From Tragulus kanchil (taxonomy: Eukaryota > Chordata > Mammalia > Artiodactyla > Tragulidae): a stretch of DNA of 64,000 bases. The stretch covers positions 104,586,794 to 104,650,793 of the forward strand of contig JAIOJX010000032.1 of the NCBI GenBank assembly GCA_022376925.1, written 5' to 3'. Shown one piece after another: positions 24,601 through 36,600 of the stretch (position 1 is its first letter; each line of letters starts with the position of its first letter). Below the pieces are notes generated by a model, which did no database searches, was not told the DNA's origin, and saw only the letters and a program-made list of their open reading frames with translations. Made by a program: the position numbers and the translations under genes.

Positions 24601-27600
24601 CAATTGGACACACCGGTTCAGCTGCTCTGCAGCACGTGAGATCTTCCAGGCCAGGGATCGAACTGGTGCCCCTTACACTGCAAGGCAGTGTCTTTACCCA
24701 CTGGACCACCAGGGAAGCCTGCTTTTAGTTATTGAGTATTCCACCGTGATACTTTCTGTATGATCTTAACTACTGATGCTTTTTAAAAACTAAATGGCAC
24801 TTTCAGTGTCTTTATTTTTAAATATTTCTTTCTGTATTTGGCTCTGCCAGGTCTTAGTTGTGGCACGCAGGATCTTCAGTCTTTGTTGTAGAATGTGGAT
24901 CTCAGTTGCACCATGTGAGATATTAGTTGGGTCATGTGAAATCTAGCTCCTTGACCAGGGATCAAACCTGGGCCCCCTCCATAGGGAACATGGAGTCTTA
25001 GCTACTGGACCACCAAGGAGGTCCCTTAACTACTACCATTTCTGAGGAGTGGAAATATTGACATTTATGGATGTTTGAGCCATTACAGTTTCTGCAGTAT
25101 AGACTTTAGTTCCTAACTTGTAAAAGTTTCTGGGTAAAAATTTCAATCACTAAATATGAAACCAAATGTATGGGTCCCTTATTATATTAGCCCAGATTTT
25201 AAACTTGGTCACATGGAAAGAGAAAAATAATGATGTTTGATAGAAATTTAACATAATACATTTTTCCTCTTTTCACTTAAAAATTGTTTTGTTTGTATGG
25301 CAGTGTCTGGTATTCTGGCCTTAATGTATGCCAGGCCCTCAGTAATGTTTATTTAAAAGCAGAAAAAAACCTATATTCCCTCTCAACTCCTCCCCTCCCT
25401 CCCACTCAGCCCCAAGGAGTGTCAAGTACTGTGCTAGGCACTCCTAATATAGACTGTTTAAAATCTAAAAACTCTAAGAGGTAAAAAAGAAGGCATGCCA
25501 CCATATGGATGAGGATAGGTTAAATAAAGTGGTTAACAAAATCACAGCATTTACAGAGAGTCGAGTCAGAGGGTCCAGTCCTATTTTCACAGTTGCTAGT
25601 GTGGGTTTGTAGAATTATGATGATGTTGCAAATTGAGCTATTCAAGGTTTTGGTAAGATTGCCTGTGCTTTCTTTATTTAGCATTCTAACAGAGTTTCTG
25701 AATTGTTTTAAAAGTAGAGTTTGTTATTTTTAGATCCTACTTTGTGCCTTTCACTACTATGAAACTGTTTATACATATACAGATAGAGCTGAAATCTGGT
25801 CCAGGAGAGGTGCTAGTCATGTTGAAAGGTTTTTAAGTGTCAATTTACAAAACAATACTAAATTTTACCCAGCCTCTAGGGGAGAGTTCTTCCGTTGTAG
25901 AAAATGACAGGGCTTCCCCTGGTGGTCCAGTGGTTAAGGACACCGCCTTGCTGAAAGCCTCTGGGTCCAGGGGGGGAGGTGCTAGTCATGTTTATTTTAA
26001 TATTTCTTTCTGTATTTGGCTCTGCCAGGTCTTAGTTGTGGCACGCAGGATCTTCAGTCTTTGTTGTAGAATGTGGATCTCAGTTGCACCATGTGAGATA
26101 TTAGTTGGGTCATGTGAAATCTAGCTCCTTGACCAGGGATCAAACCTGGGCCCCCTCCATAGGGAACATGGAGTCTTAGCTACTGGACCACCAAGGAGGT
26201 CCCTTAACTACTACCATTTCTGAGGAGTGGAAATATTGACATTTATGGATGTTTGAGCCATTACAGTTTCTGCAGTATAGACTTTAGTTCCTAACTTGTA
26301 AAAGTTTCTGGGTAAAAATTTCAATCACTAAATATGAAACCAAATGTATGGGTCCCTTATTATATTAGCCCAGATTTTAAACTTGGTCACATGGAAAGAG
26401 AAAAATAATGATGTTTGATAGAAATTTAACATAATACATTTTTCCTCTTTTCACTTAAAAATTGTTTTGTTTGTATGGCAGTGTCTGGTATTCTGGCCTT
26501 AATGTATGCCAGGCCCTCAGTAATGTTTATTTAAAAGCAGAAAAAAACCTATATTCCCTCTCAACTCCTCCCCTCCCTCCCACTCAGCCCCAAGGAGTGT
26601 CAAGTACTGTGCTAGGCACTCCTAATATAGACTGTTTAAAATCTAAAAACTCTAAGAGGTAAAAAAGAAGGCATGCCACCATATGGATGAGGATAGGTTA
26701 AATAAAGTGGTTAACAAAATCACAGCATTTACAGAGAGTCGAGTCAGAGGGTCCAGTCCTATTTTCACAGTTGCTAGTGTGGGTTTGTAGAATTATGATG
26801 ATGTTGCAAATTGAGCTATTCAAGGTTTTGGTAAGATTGCCTGTGCTTTCTTTATTTAGCATTCTAACAGAGTTTCTGAATTGTTTTAAAAGTAGAGTTT
26901 GTTATTTTTAGATCCTACTTTGTGCCTTTCACTACTATGAAACTGTTTATACATATACAGATAGAGCTGAAATCTGGTCCAGGAGAGGTGCTAGTCATGT
27001 TGAAAGGTTTTTAAGTGTCAATTTACAAAACAATACTAAATTTTACCCAGCCTCTAGGGGAGAGTTCTTCCGTTGTAGAAAATGACAGGGCTTCCCCTGG
27101 TGGTCCAGTGGTTAAGGACACCGCCTTGCAGTGCAAGGGGCGCCGGTTCGAGCCCTGGCCTGGGAAGATCCCACGTGCCGCGGAGCGGCTGGACTGATGT
27201 GTCCAATCACCGAGCCGGAGCTCTGGAGCGCATGCGCCCAGAGCCGGCACTCTGCAACAACAGACGCCACCGCGATGGGAGGCCCACAGGAGCCAAGGAA
27301 CGAAGATGAATGAAAATAGAGAAATGAAAGACCAATAGAAGTGGCCCGCCCACTCTCGTCCCTCCCCAACCCGACCCCCGCCCAAAGTAAATAAATAAAT
27401 AAATCTTAAAAAAAAAAAAAAAAGAAAATGACAGTGAAGATTTGAAACACAAGAAACTGAGAGCTAGTTTAGGTCTGTTCTTCCCACAAGCTCCCTTGTA
27501 TACTTTAGAAGAAGGTTATTAGTGAAAGAACTGTGTAAGGTACAAAAGGAGACGACTCTTATCACCATTAGTATTTAGAAATAGGATTTGTTTCTCAGTG

Positions 27601-30600
27601 TGGGGCCCTAGGTCTCTTAAATGCTTAGATTGTATTTTTCCCCAGGGTCAAATAGTGATTTCTGCTTTCATAGGCATTTTCATAGACCTCTCGACACTGT
27701 GAGTGGCCTCTTGAATCTCTCCTTGCTCTACCATGTCTGGTTGTGTGGTGTCTTTGTCCTGATGACTTGGTACATCTCATGGCTGCTCTTCAAAATCTAC
27801 GCCACAGAGGTTGGTATTGAGCTTTTTTGGGTCAGTGCTTTTCTGTTTGGAGTATACAGAGGTTTATTTTTGGTAGCACACTGATCAGCATGTTGTTGTG
27901 CCCAAAGTCATTTTAAGAAGTTGGGTTTTGGTTTTTCTTCTGAGACTTCATAAGAAATGTGTCAGTTATAACCATCATTTAAGTATAGTAATTTTTTTTT
28001 TTTCCTGAGGAACAGAATTAGTATTCTTAGTGTTTGAAAACTAAACTGAATGAACAGTCAGTGGAACTTGCTGTTTTATCTCCAGTGTAATTCTCTTCTG
28101 CAAGTTTCCATTTTTCTTGAGCGTATGCTAGATTGGCCTCAATTTTTAATTAATTTTACATGCTACTGATATAGATACTATTAAAATATTTAAATACAAG
28201 GCAATAAAACATTTTTGAAGGAAATATTTAGACTTTATATTGAAGAAATGATTTTAAATGAATAGAAATTGCATTGTCTTCATCATCCAAATGTTTATCT
28301 TGGAAAGTGTTTCTGTTTTATTTTACCATCTCTGTAGATTTGTATCCTTCAGTGACTTCAGAGAATTTTTGTTTCTTAAATTTGTTTCTATTACTGGAAA
28401 CCAGAGATCTAGTAAAAATGGAAAGTATAATTTTAGAAGGTAGTGTATTTGCATATATATAATTTTAATGCTACCTGTTTTTGTAGGAAACACTAAAGAT
28501 GTTAAATTTGGTGGTATTGTCTCCTTTATAATAAATTTCAAATAGTGCTAATTTACTGAATGTAAGCAAGTCATGAAAACAATCATTTCATAGTCCTACA
28601 TTTGATTATATTTGATAGGCTCATCTGTTCCCTGTTCAACCACCATTTTCAGAAGACTCAGATGAATGCCTCCCGAAGGTTTTAAACAGCAATCCTCCCC
28701 TCATCATAAAGGTACTCGAACCATGCGTTTTGTGTCTCTACACAGTCATTTCTAACTTGTTTTATGGAATGGTCTTCATATTTAACATATTTAATTATTT
28801 ATACTTTTTGAAGATATAGAATATTCTAATACTGTAAATGGTACTATAAAAATCACCTACATGCTACACTGAATGCTATTACTTTTTTCAGTTTTCATTC
28901 TAAGTATATATTACAATATATGTGTATAAGCTAGACTAATTCTATGTTTAGGAGAGATAAAAATATTTCAAGCATGAAGTATAATGATACACAACTGTAT
29001 ACATTAGTTTTTCATAAATTGCCCATGGTAGCAAAACAAAACACTATTGTTTTCTTTTTTTTAATCATCGCATTAGGGAATATTTTCACTCATGTAGTCA
29101 CTCATATTATTGATTGTTATGATCGAAGAAAGCACTAGATAATGACTGTGTATTCAATGAACTCTCAAAATTTGAATAATGATAATCTAAGACAAATTTT
29201 AATCAGAAGAGTCTAAAGAATTTGTAGTTAATTTCTGAGTCAACCTAAGTGAGAAAATTGTTCTGACTTAAATTTAATTTTGAAATTTTAAAGTAGAACT
29301 ACAGTACGTGTGATCTTGTTAAAACATCGTAGTACTTAAAAAAGAACTAAAAGAAAATAGAACCTAAAGTTTGGATTACACTCTAGAAAAGTAGTAAACT
29401 GATAAGAAAATGACCCACTGAGGTTCTTATTACCTTTAAATGTCAATTACAATTAGTTTCTTAGATAAAAAAATCAGATACTCATTTGGTTACTTAACAG
29501 ACCTTTGATTATTGGCAGGTGTCTGTCACTGCAGGTTGCTTAGGGGGTAATGATGAAAATAGACAAAGCACAACCTAATGGAAAAGGCAGGTACACAAAT
29601 AATGAAAATTGACTGTGGTATGTGGAACAGGAACCACTTGCTCTGCTTGGGACCAAAATAAGAAGCCTTCACAGAGGGGATGGTGTCTTGAATGATGAGT
29701 GAAGTGGTTTGCCAGGGAACAAAATGAAAATGTACTGTAAAAAAGACTATGTTGTATATATACTGAGTGCTAGGCACTGCCTTTGGATGTGGTAGTGAGT
29801 AAAACGTCCCTGCTTCATAGCTTAGTAGGTGGAACCAGGTGAGACAAGTGAATAGGCTGTGTTATAAATTATGGTAAGTCAGTGGTTGAGAGCTCTGTGA
29901 GTATGTTTTTGCCAGGGAGGCCAGGGAAGTTCCAGGAGGAACTAATGTTTTTTTTTTCTTTTCCCCATCATGCCTCTTTTTCTTTTTTATATATTTATTT
30001 TCATCCATCCTTTTGTTCTTTGGCATGTGTGGGTCTCCCATTGCAGTGGTCTTTCTCACTGCAGGACACCGGCTGTGGGCGCATGCGCTCCAGAGCTCTG
30101 ACTTACAATTGGACACACTGATCCGGCTGGTTTGCATGCAGCACGTGGGATCTTCCCGGGCCAGGGATCAAACCGGTGCCCTTTGTGCAGCAAGGTGGAC
30201 TCTTTACACACTGGACCACCAGGGAAGCCCAGGAAGTGATGTTTTAAGGTTCCCACTACAGATGGAAAGGAACACAGAGAATTCTGTAGTTCTTGGGTAG
30301 CTGGAGCATACAGTGACTGGGGTAGCCTATGGAGGGTAGAGGCAAGAAAGTGCTGGAAGTCTAAAAGGGAAGGTTATTGTTCTGAAAAGTATTTTCTTCA
30401 TGAAAAATTTCAGCTAATTTCCCCTTAAATATATATTGAACCCCATTTGTAGCTAAGATTTTATACAAAGGTTAAAAAAATTAAATAATGCATATTTTCT
30501 TCCCTTTCAGTATTTGGCCTTGCAGGACCTGATGTTGCTTTCTCAGTATTCTCCTTCACGAAGACAAGAAGTTTTTAGCCTGATAAGAAAATGACCCACT

Positions 30601-33600
30601 GAGGTTCTTATTACCTTTAAATGTCAATTACAATTAGTTTCTTAGATAAAAAAATCAGATACTCATTTGGTTACTTAACAGACCTTTGATTATTGGCAGG
30701 TGTCTGTCACTGCAGGTTGCTTAGGGGGTAATGATGAAAATAGACAAAGCACAACCTAATGGAAAAGGCAGGTACACAAATAATGAAAATTGACTGTGGT
30801 ATGTGGAACAGGAACCACTTGCTCTGCTTGGGACCAAAATAAGAAGCCTTCACAGAGGGGATGGTGTCTTGAATGATGAGTGAAGTGGTTTGCCAGGGAA
30901 CAAAATGAAAATGTACTGTAAAAAAGACTATGTTGTATATATACTGAGTGCTAGGCACTGCCTTTGGATGTGGTAGTGAGTAAAACGTCCCTGCTTCATA
31001 GCTTAGTAGGTGGAACCAGGTGAGACAAGTGAATAGGCTGTGTTATAAATTATGGTAAGTCAGTGGTTGAGAGCTCTGTGAGTATGTTTTTGCCAGGGAG
31101 GCCAGGGAAGTTCCAGGAGGAACTAATGTTTTTTTTTTCTTTTCCCCATCATGCCTCTTTTTCTTTTTTATATATTTATTTTCATCCATCCTTTTGTTCT
31201 TTGGCATGTGTGGGTCTCCCATTGCAGTGGTCTTTCTCACTGCAGGACACCGGCTGTGGGCGCATGCGCTCCAGAGCTCTGACTTACAATTGGACACACT
31301 GATCCGGCTGGTTTGCATGCAGCACGTGGGATCTTCCCGGGCCAGGGATCAAACCGGTGCCCTTTGTGCAGCAAGGTGGACTCTTTACACACTGGACCAC
31401 CAGGGAAGCCCAGGAAGTGATGTTTTAAGGTTCCCACTACAGATGGAAAGGAACACAGAGAATTCTGTAGTTCTTGGGTAGCTGGAGCATACAGTGACTG
31501 GGGTAGCCTATGGAGGGTAGAGGCAAGAAAGTGCTGGAAGTCTAAAAGGGAAGGTTATTGTTCTGAAAAGTATTTTCTTCATGAAAAATTTCAGCTAATT
31601 TCCCCTTAAATATATATTGAACCCCATTTGTAGCTAAGATTTTATACAAAGGTTAAAAAAATTAAATAATGCATATTTTCTTCCCTTTCAGTATTTGGCC
31701 TTGCAGGACCTGATGTTGCTTTCTCAGTATTCTCCTTCACGAAGACAAGAAGTTTTTAGCCTTAGCCAACCAGGTATTGCTAAAAGTAATAGACATAATA
31801 GAAATTGAGTATGTGTGTGCAGAAAGCACCCTACTTAAAATTTTTGGTGAGCGAGATGTATTTATTAAAACATCACGCCATCAGTGACTCCATTAAATGA
31901 AGTATTGATTTGAATCTTATACAGCTAAGTGTTCATATTGTTGTGGTTAAAAATTGTATTTCTAGGAAAAGTGGTTTTCAACTTCTATGTTATTTCCTTA
32001 GGCCCCCTCTTCCCTTCATCTGACGAAATTATGAGGTAGGTTGACAGTTTTAGAGTAGAAAAGTACAGCTTAAGAATCCCAGAAGTTTTAATGCTACACA
32101 GGGCCTTAAAAATCAAGTGGTCTGATCCTTAGATGAAGGACCTGAGTCTCAAGAGAGATTAAGTGGCTTAATAAAGTTGATGTCAGAGTTGGGATAAGAC
32201 ATTCTGTCACTTGACTCTTTAGTGCAGAGCTCCCTCTTCCAGCCATGCTACTTTGCCTCCCTTTCAAAAAAATATGGAGAGGAACTAGATTTGATGGTGA
32301 TCAGTCCAAGGATGCTCTTGGCAGCTCTGGAACACTTCTCTAGTGTTACTTGCCAAGCTCCTCGAGGCTGCAGCTGTGCCGGTAATGCTGCACCTGCTTC
32401 TTGAAGGAGAGCCTTCCAGCCCAACACCAGTGGGGACAGAACCTGGGTGGCTTTACATCTCTCTAATAAGCTCTTCGTTATTTTGTCAGACTTACCAATT
32501 CCCATGTTATAAAATAATCCTATACTTACGTGCTACATGGTAATAAAATCCAGTTATGTAAACATATAAATAGATCAGCACCCCTCTTCTTTTGGTAGTA
32601 TGAAAAAAAATCCAGTACTGATGCTGTAGAAAATTAACAGTAGCAAGTCTTTTCTACTAGGCTTAGATTTACTTAAGAATTGCCTATACACTAAATGTTT
32701 TCACCAGATAACCAAGTAGACTGTAACAAGGTGGCATGTTCTTTGCCAGAGAACATATTACTAACTGGGCATAGAAATAGAGATCAGATTTGTAGTTACC
32801 AGAGGCAAGGGGTGGAGGAGGGAGAATTAGATGAAGGCAGTCAAAAAGAGCAAACTCCCAGTTATAAGATAAATACTAGGGATGTAATGTACAGCATGAT
32901 GAATATCATTAGCACTGCTGTGTATTATATATTGAAAATTATTAAGAGAGTAGATCCTAAGAATTCTCATCACAAGCCAAAAAATTTTTTTCCTATTTCT
33001 TTAATTTTGTATCTGTAAGAGATGATTGATGTTCACTAAACTTACTGTGATTACTGTTTCATGATGTATGGAAGCCAAATCATTAGGTTCTATACCTTAA
33101 ACCTGGCACAATGCTGTGTGTCAGTTATATCTCAAAACTGGAAGAGAAAATGTAATTGGACCATTAAATAGTTCCTTAGTGATCCTAAGTTACAGCAGAA
33201 TAAAACATCCTAGGACCTATTGTTGAAGTATTTTGTTTGTTTTTAGGTTAAGTGGTATTTCTCTTGAGTTGTAAATGGAGGAAAAGTTTAAGGAGGGACC
33301 TAAGTGAAGAGGGGGTGATTATTTGACACCCAGGGTGGAGAAACCAGTTTTCAGTGGACTCCTCTGCTGTTCACAACACATAGTGAAGCACAGTTGGGTT
33401 TTACGACAGCTTTAGAAGATAAAGGTTTTAGAAATCAAAGGATAATGAGAAAGGAATTAAGAGTGTGGGTCACGGGGACATTTAGTATCCTCGAGGCTGC
33501 AGCTGTGCCGGTAATGCTGCACCTGCTTCTTGAAGGAGAGCCTTCCAGCCCAACACCAGTGGGGACAGAACCTGGGTGGCTTTACATCTCTCTAATAAGC

Positions 33601-36600
33601 TCTTCGTTATTTTGTCAGACTTACCAATTCCCATGTTATAAAATAATCCTATACTTACGTGCTACATGGTAATAAAATCCAGTTATGTAAACATATAAAT
33701 AGATCAGCACCCCTCTTCTTTTGGTAGTATGAAAAAAAATCCAGTACTGATGCTGTAGAAAATTAACAGTAGCAAGTCTTTTCTACTAGGCTTAGATTTA
33801 CTTAAGAATTGCCTATACACTAAATGTTTTCACCAGATAACCAAGTAGACTGTAACAAGGTGGCATGTTCTTTGCCAGAGAACATATTACTAACTGGGCA
33901 TAGAAATAGAGATCAGATTTGTAGTTACCAGAGGCAAGGGGTGGAGGAGGGAGAATTAGATGAAGGCAGTCAAAAAGAGCAAACTCCCAGTTATAAGATA
34001 AATACTAGGGATGTAATGTACAGCATGATGAATATCATTAGCACTGCTGTGTATTATATATTGAAAATTATTAAGAGAGTAGATCCTAAGAATTCTCATC
34101 ACAAGCCAAAAAATTTTTTTCCTATTTCTTTAATTTTGTATCTGTAAGAGATGATTGATGTTCACTAAACTTACTGTGATTACTGTTTCATGATGTATGG
34201 AAGCCAAATCATTAGGTTCTATACCTTAAACCTGGCACAATGCTGTGTGTCAGTTATATCTCAAAACTGGAAGAGAAAATGTAATTGGACCATTAAATAG
34301 TTCCTTAGTGATCCTAAGTTACAGCAGAATAAAACATCCTAGGACCTATTGTTGAAGTATTTTGTTTGTTTTTAGGTTAAGTGGTATTTCTCTTGAGTTG
34401 TAAATGGAGGAAAAGTTTAAGGAGGGACCTAAGTGAAGAGGGGGTGATTATTTGACACCCAGGGTGGAGAAACCAGTTTTCAGTGGACTCCTCTGCTGTT
34501 CACAACACATAGTGAAGCACAGTTGGGTTTTACACGACAGCTTTAGAAGATAAAGGTTTTAGAAATCAAAGGATAATGAGAAAGGAATTAAGAGTGTGGG
34601 TCACAGTAGTTTAAATTAAGGAGATAGATTCATAAACTCTCTAAGTATGACTACTATCAAATAATGTATCACTTCTATAGATATAATAGCAATTAGGGGC
34701 TCTTTTTCAAAAGAAAATGTAAGGAAGCACAGTGGGTCAGCCATAGAAGGTGAGACATCGCTGGGGGCCATGGGGTGCATTTCATTAGACATGGTAAGAC
34801 ATTGTCCATTGTCTTAGTTTCAGTCTGTTAAGTACTGCTAGTGAGGTAACCTGGGTCTTTTTCACTCAGACCGTGTTCCAGTGTTTGGCTTTATTTTAGC
34901 AACCAATTTGAGAGGTTTTTTTTAAGGGTAAAATAGCAAATTTTGTAGACTTGTGGAAAAATTATTTAACCCAAATATTTCTCTAACTTGTGGCTCAGCT
35001 GATAAAGAATCCACCTGCAATGCAGGAGACCCTGGTTCAATTCTTGAGTTGGGAAGGTCCCCTGGAGAAGGGAAAGGCTACCTACTCCACTATTCTTGCC
35101 TGGAGGATTCTGTGGTTCATCCATGGATTGCAGAGAGTTGGGCATGACTGAGTGACTTCACTTTTTTTGTTACTCGGTGGCTTGAGTATAAATACTAGCT
35201 TAATAGTATAAAAGTGGGCCCTGCCTCAAAGTGTAATAAAACATTTCTTTCTGATTTTTCTCTTCTTTTTGAGAGGAATCTGTATGATTACCTTCATTGT
35301 AAACACTGGTATTTGTACCTCTCAGGTGGACATCCCTACAACTGGACCGCTATTTCAAGGGAGTGTTTGAATCTTTTAAATGATATGACTCAGAAACTTG
35401 TACTCTACCAAGAGGCTGCTGCTACGAATGGGAGAGTGATGTCTTCATCGTACCCAGTGGAACCTAAGAAATCGAGTTGTCCAGGTAGCTTCTTACACTA
35501 CTATGAGAGAGTAAAGGACTTACATTCTATTTTCTAAGAAAGATAACTAGTTAATCTAAGAGTGTGTATGTAAGTGTAAAGTATATGTTTTTAGGCAAAA
35601 TTGATTTAATATATGGAATGTTGTACTGAACCAAGAAGGCAGCCTGAGTATCATTGTCGATTGAAAAAATTAAGACCAGTGTCGTGGTTATGTTAAAAAG
35701 GCTAATACAGTGTTGGTCATTAAACAGAAGAGTTTCAGCTTATGGAACCAGGTGAATCTTTACAGGTAATACTGGATGCTGTTCTGGCTGCAGTATCCCA
35801 GAGGTGAAAAATTGCTGGACAGTGCCAGAGAGAAGCAACTAAGGTGACTCAGTGATTTAGGGCTGGGGATGTCACATTCTTTGTTTTAAGGTATCTTAAT
35901 GTTTGAAAGGTACAATCTGTGAGCAGAAGTACAGGTGGAGTAACCTGTGCTGTTTCACAGATCACTTTAAGTGGGTGATGCCTAGGAATGTAAGACTGCG
36001 AGAAAGACTTAATGTTCCAATGACTTTGGGAGCTGGGCATTTAATGAAAACGGGCAGAACTGTCTGAGTACTTGGGGTCATAGGCTTCATCTGAAGTGGA
36101 AAATTATGGGTTAGCTTTGATCCATGGTTCCCATTGGAGAATTTGGGCCCAGTAACTGAACTTCTGGTCTTTTTTTTCTCTTTTCTTTTAAAGCAACACC
36201 TGAAGAAGTTTTAGGAAAAATCTACCAGTTTTTAAACATTGGCAACTAATCTTGATATTTAAAAAGTCACCATATGAGCCAAGGCAAACACATCTCTGAC
36301 TTTGACTTCATTATTCTGCTGGTGCTATAGACCAAAAACAAAGAGATAGTAAAAGAAAAGTGATTTAGATAAGCTCATGAATGTGGAGCATGGTGGGCCG
36401 CAGTCCCTGGGCATCACAAAGAGTTGGATGTGACTGAGTGGCCAACATTATGATACGAATGTCAGATTTAAAAGATTCTACTGTATTTCAGATGTCAGCA
36501 TTCCGATTAACATTAATTCAACAAGTATTTATTTCATGCCTCCTGTGTACCAGGGGCTTCCCAAGTGGCACTGGTGGTAAAGAACCAACCTATCAGTGCA

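Larger units (their letters stand above)
22946..25139. repeat. Tandem duplication 6 (period 1119-1120)
   Basis: Unit A 22946-24019, filler to 24064, unit B 24065-25139. Contains a CHR-like SINE and a CHR-2-type SINE, no exon. Confidence 0.97.
29399..31761. repeat. Tandem duplication 8 (period 1181), clean joint
   Basis: Unit A 29399-30580 runs directly into unit B 30580-31761 with no filler. The joint lies inside NDC1 exon h. I noticed no differences between the units. Confidence 0.97.

Noticed and set aside
27145..27155. Functional tRNA genes at B-box matches in SINEs
   Set aside because: The B boxes belong to tRNA-Glu-derived SINE heads; no complete cloverleaf or discriminator-tail structure of a real tRNA is present.
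27023..27385. 120-aa minus-strand ORF and similar ORFs in GC-rich SINEs (also 38274, 38787, 42075, 51958)
   Set aside because: These frames lie entirely across CHR-like SINEs; the same peptide words (such as [16 protein letters not shown]) appear wherever that SINE occurs.
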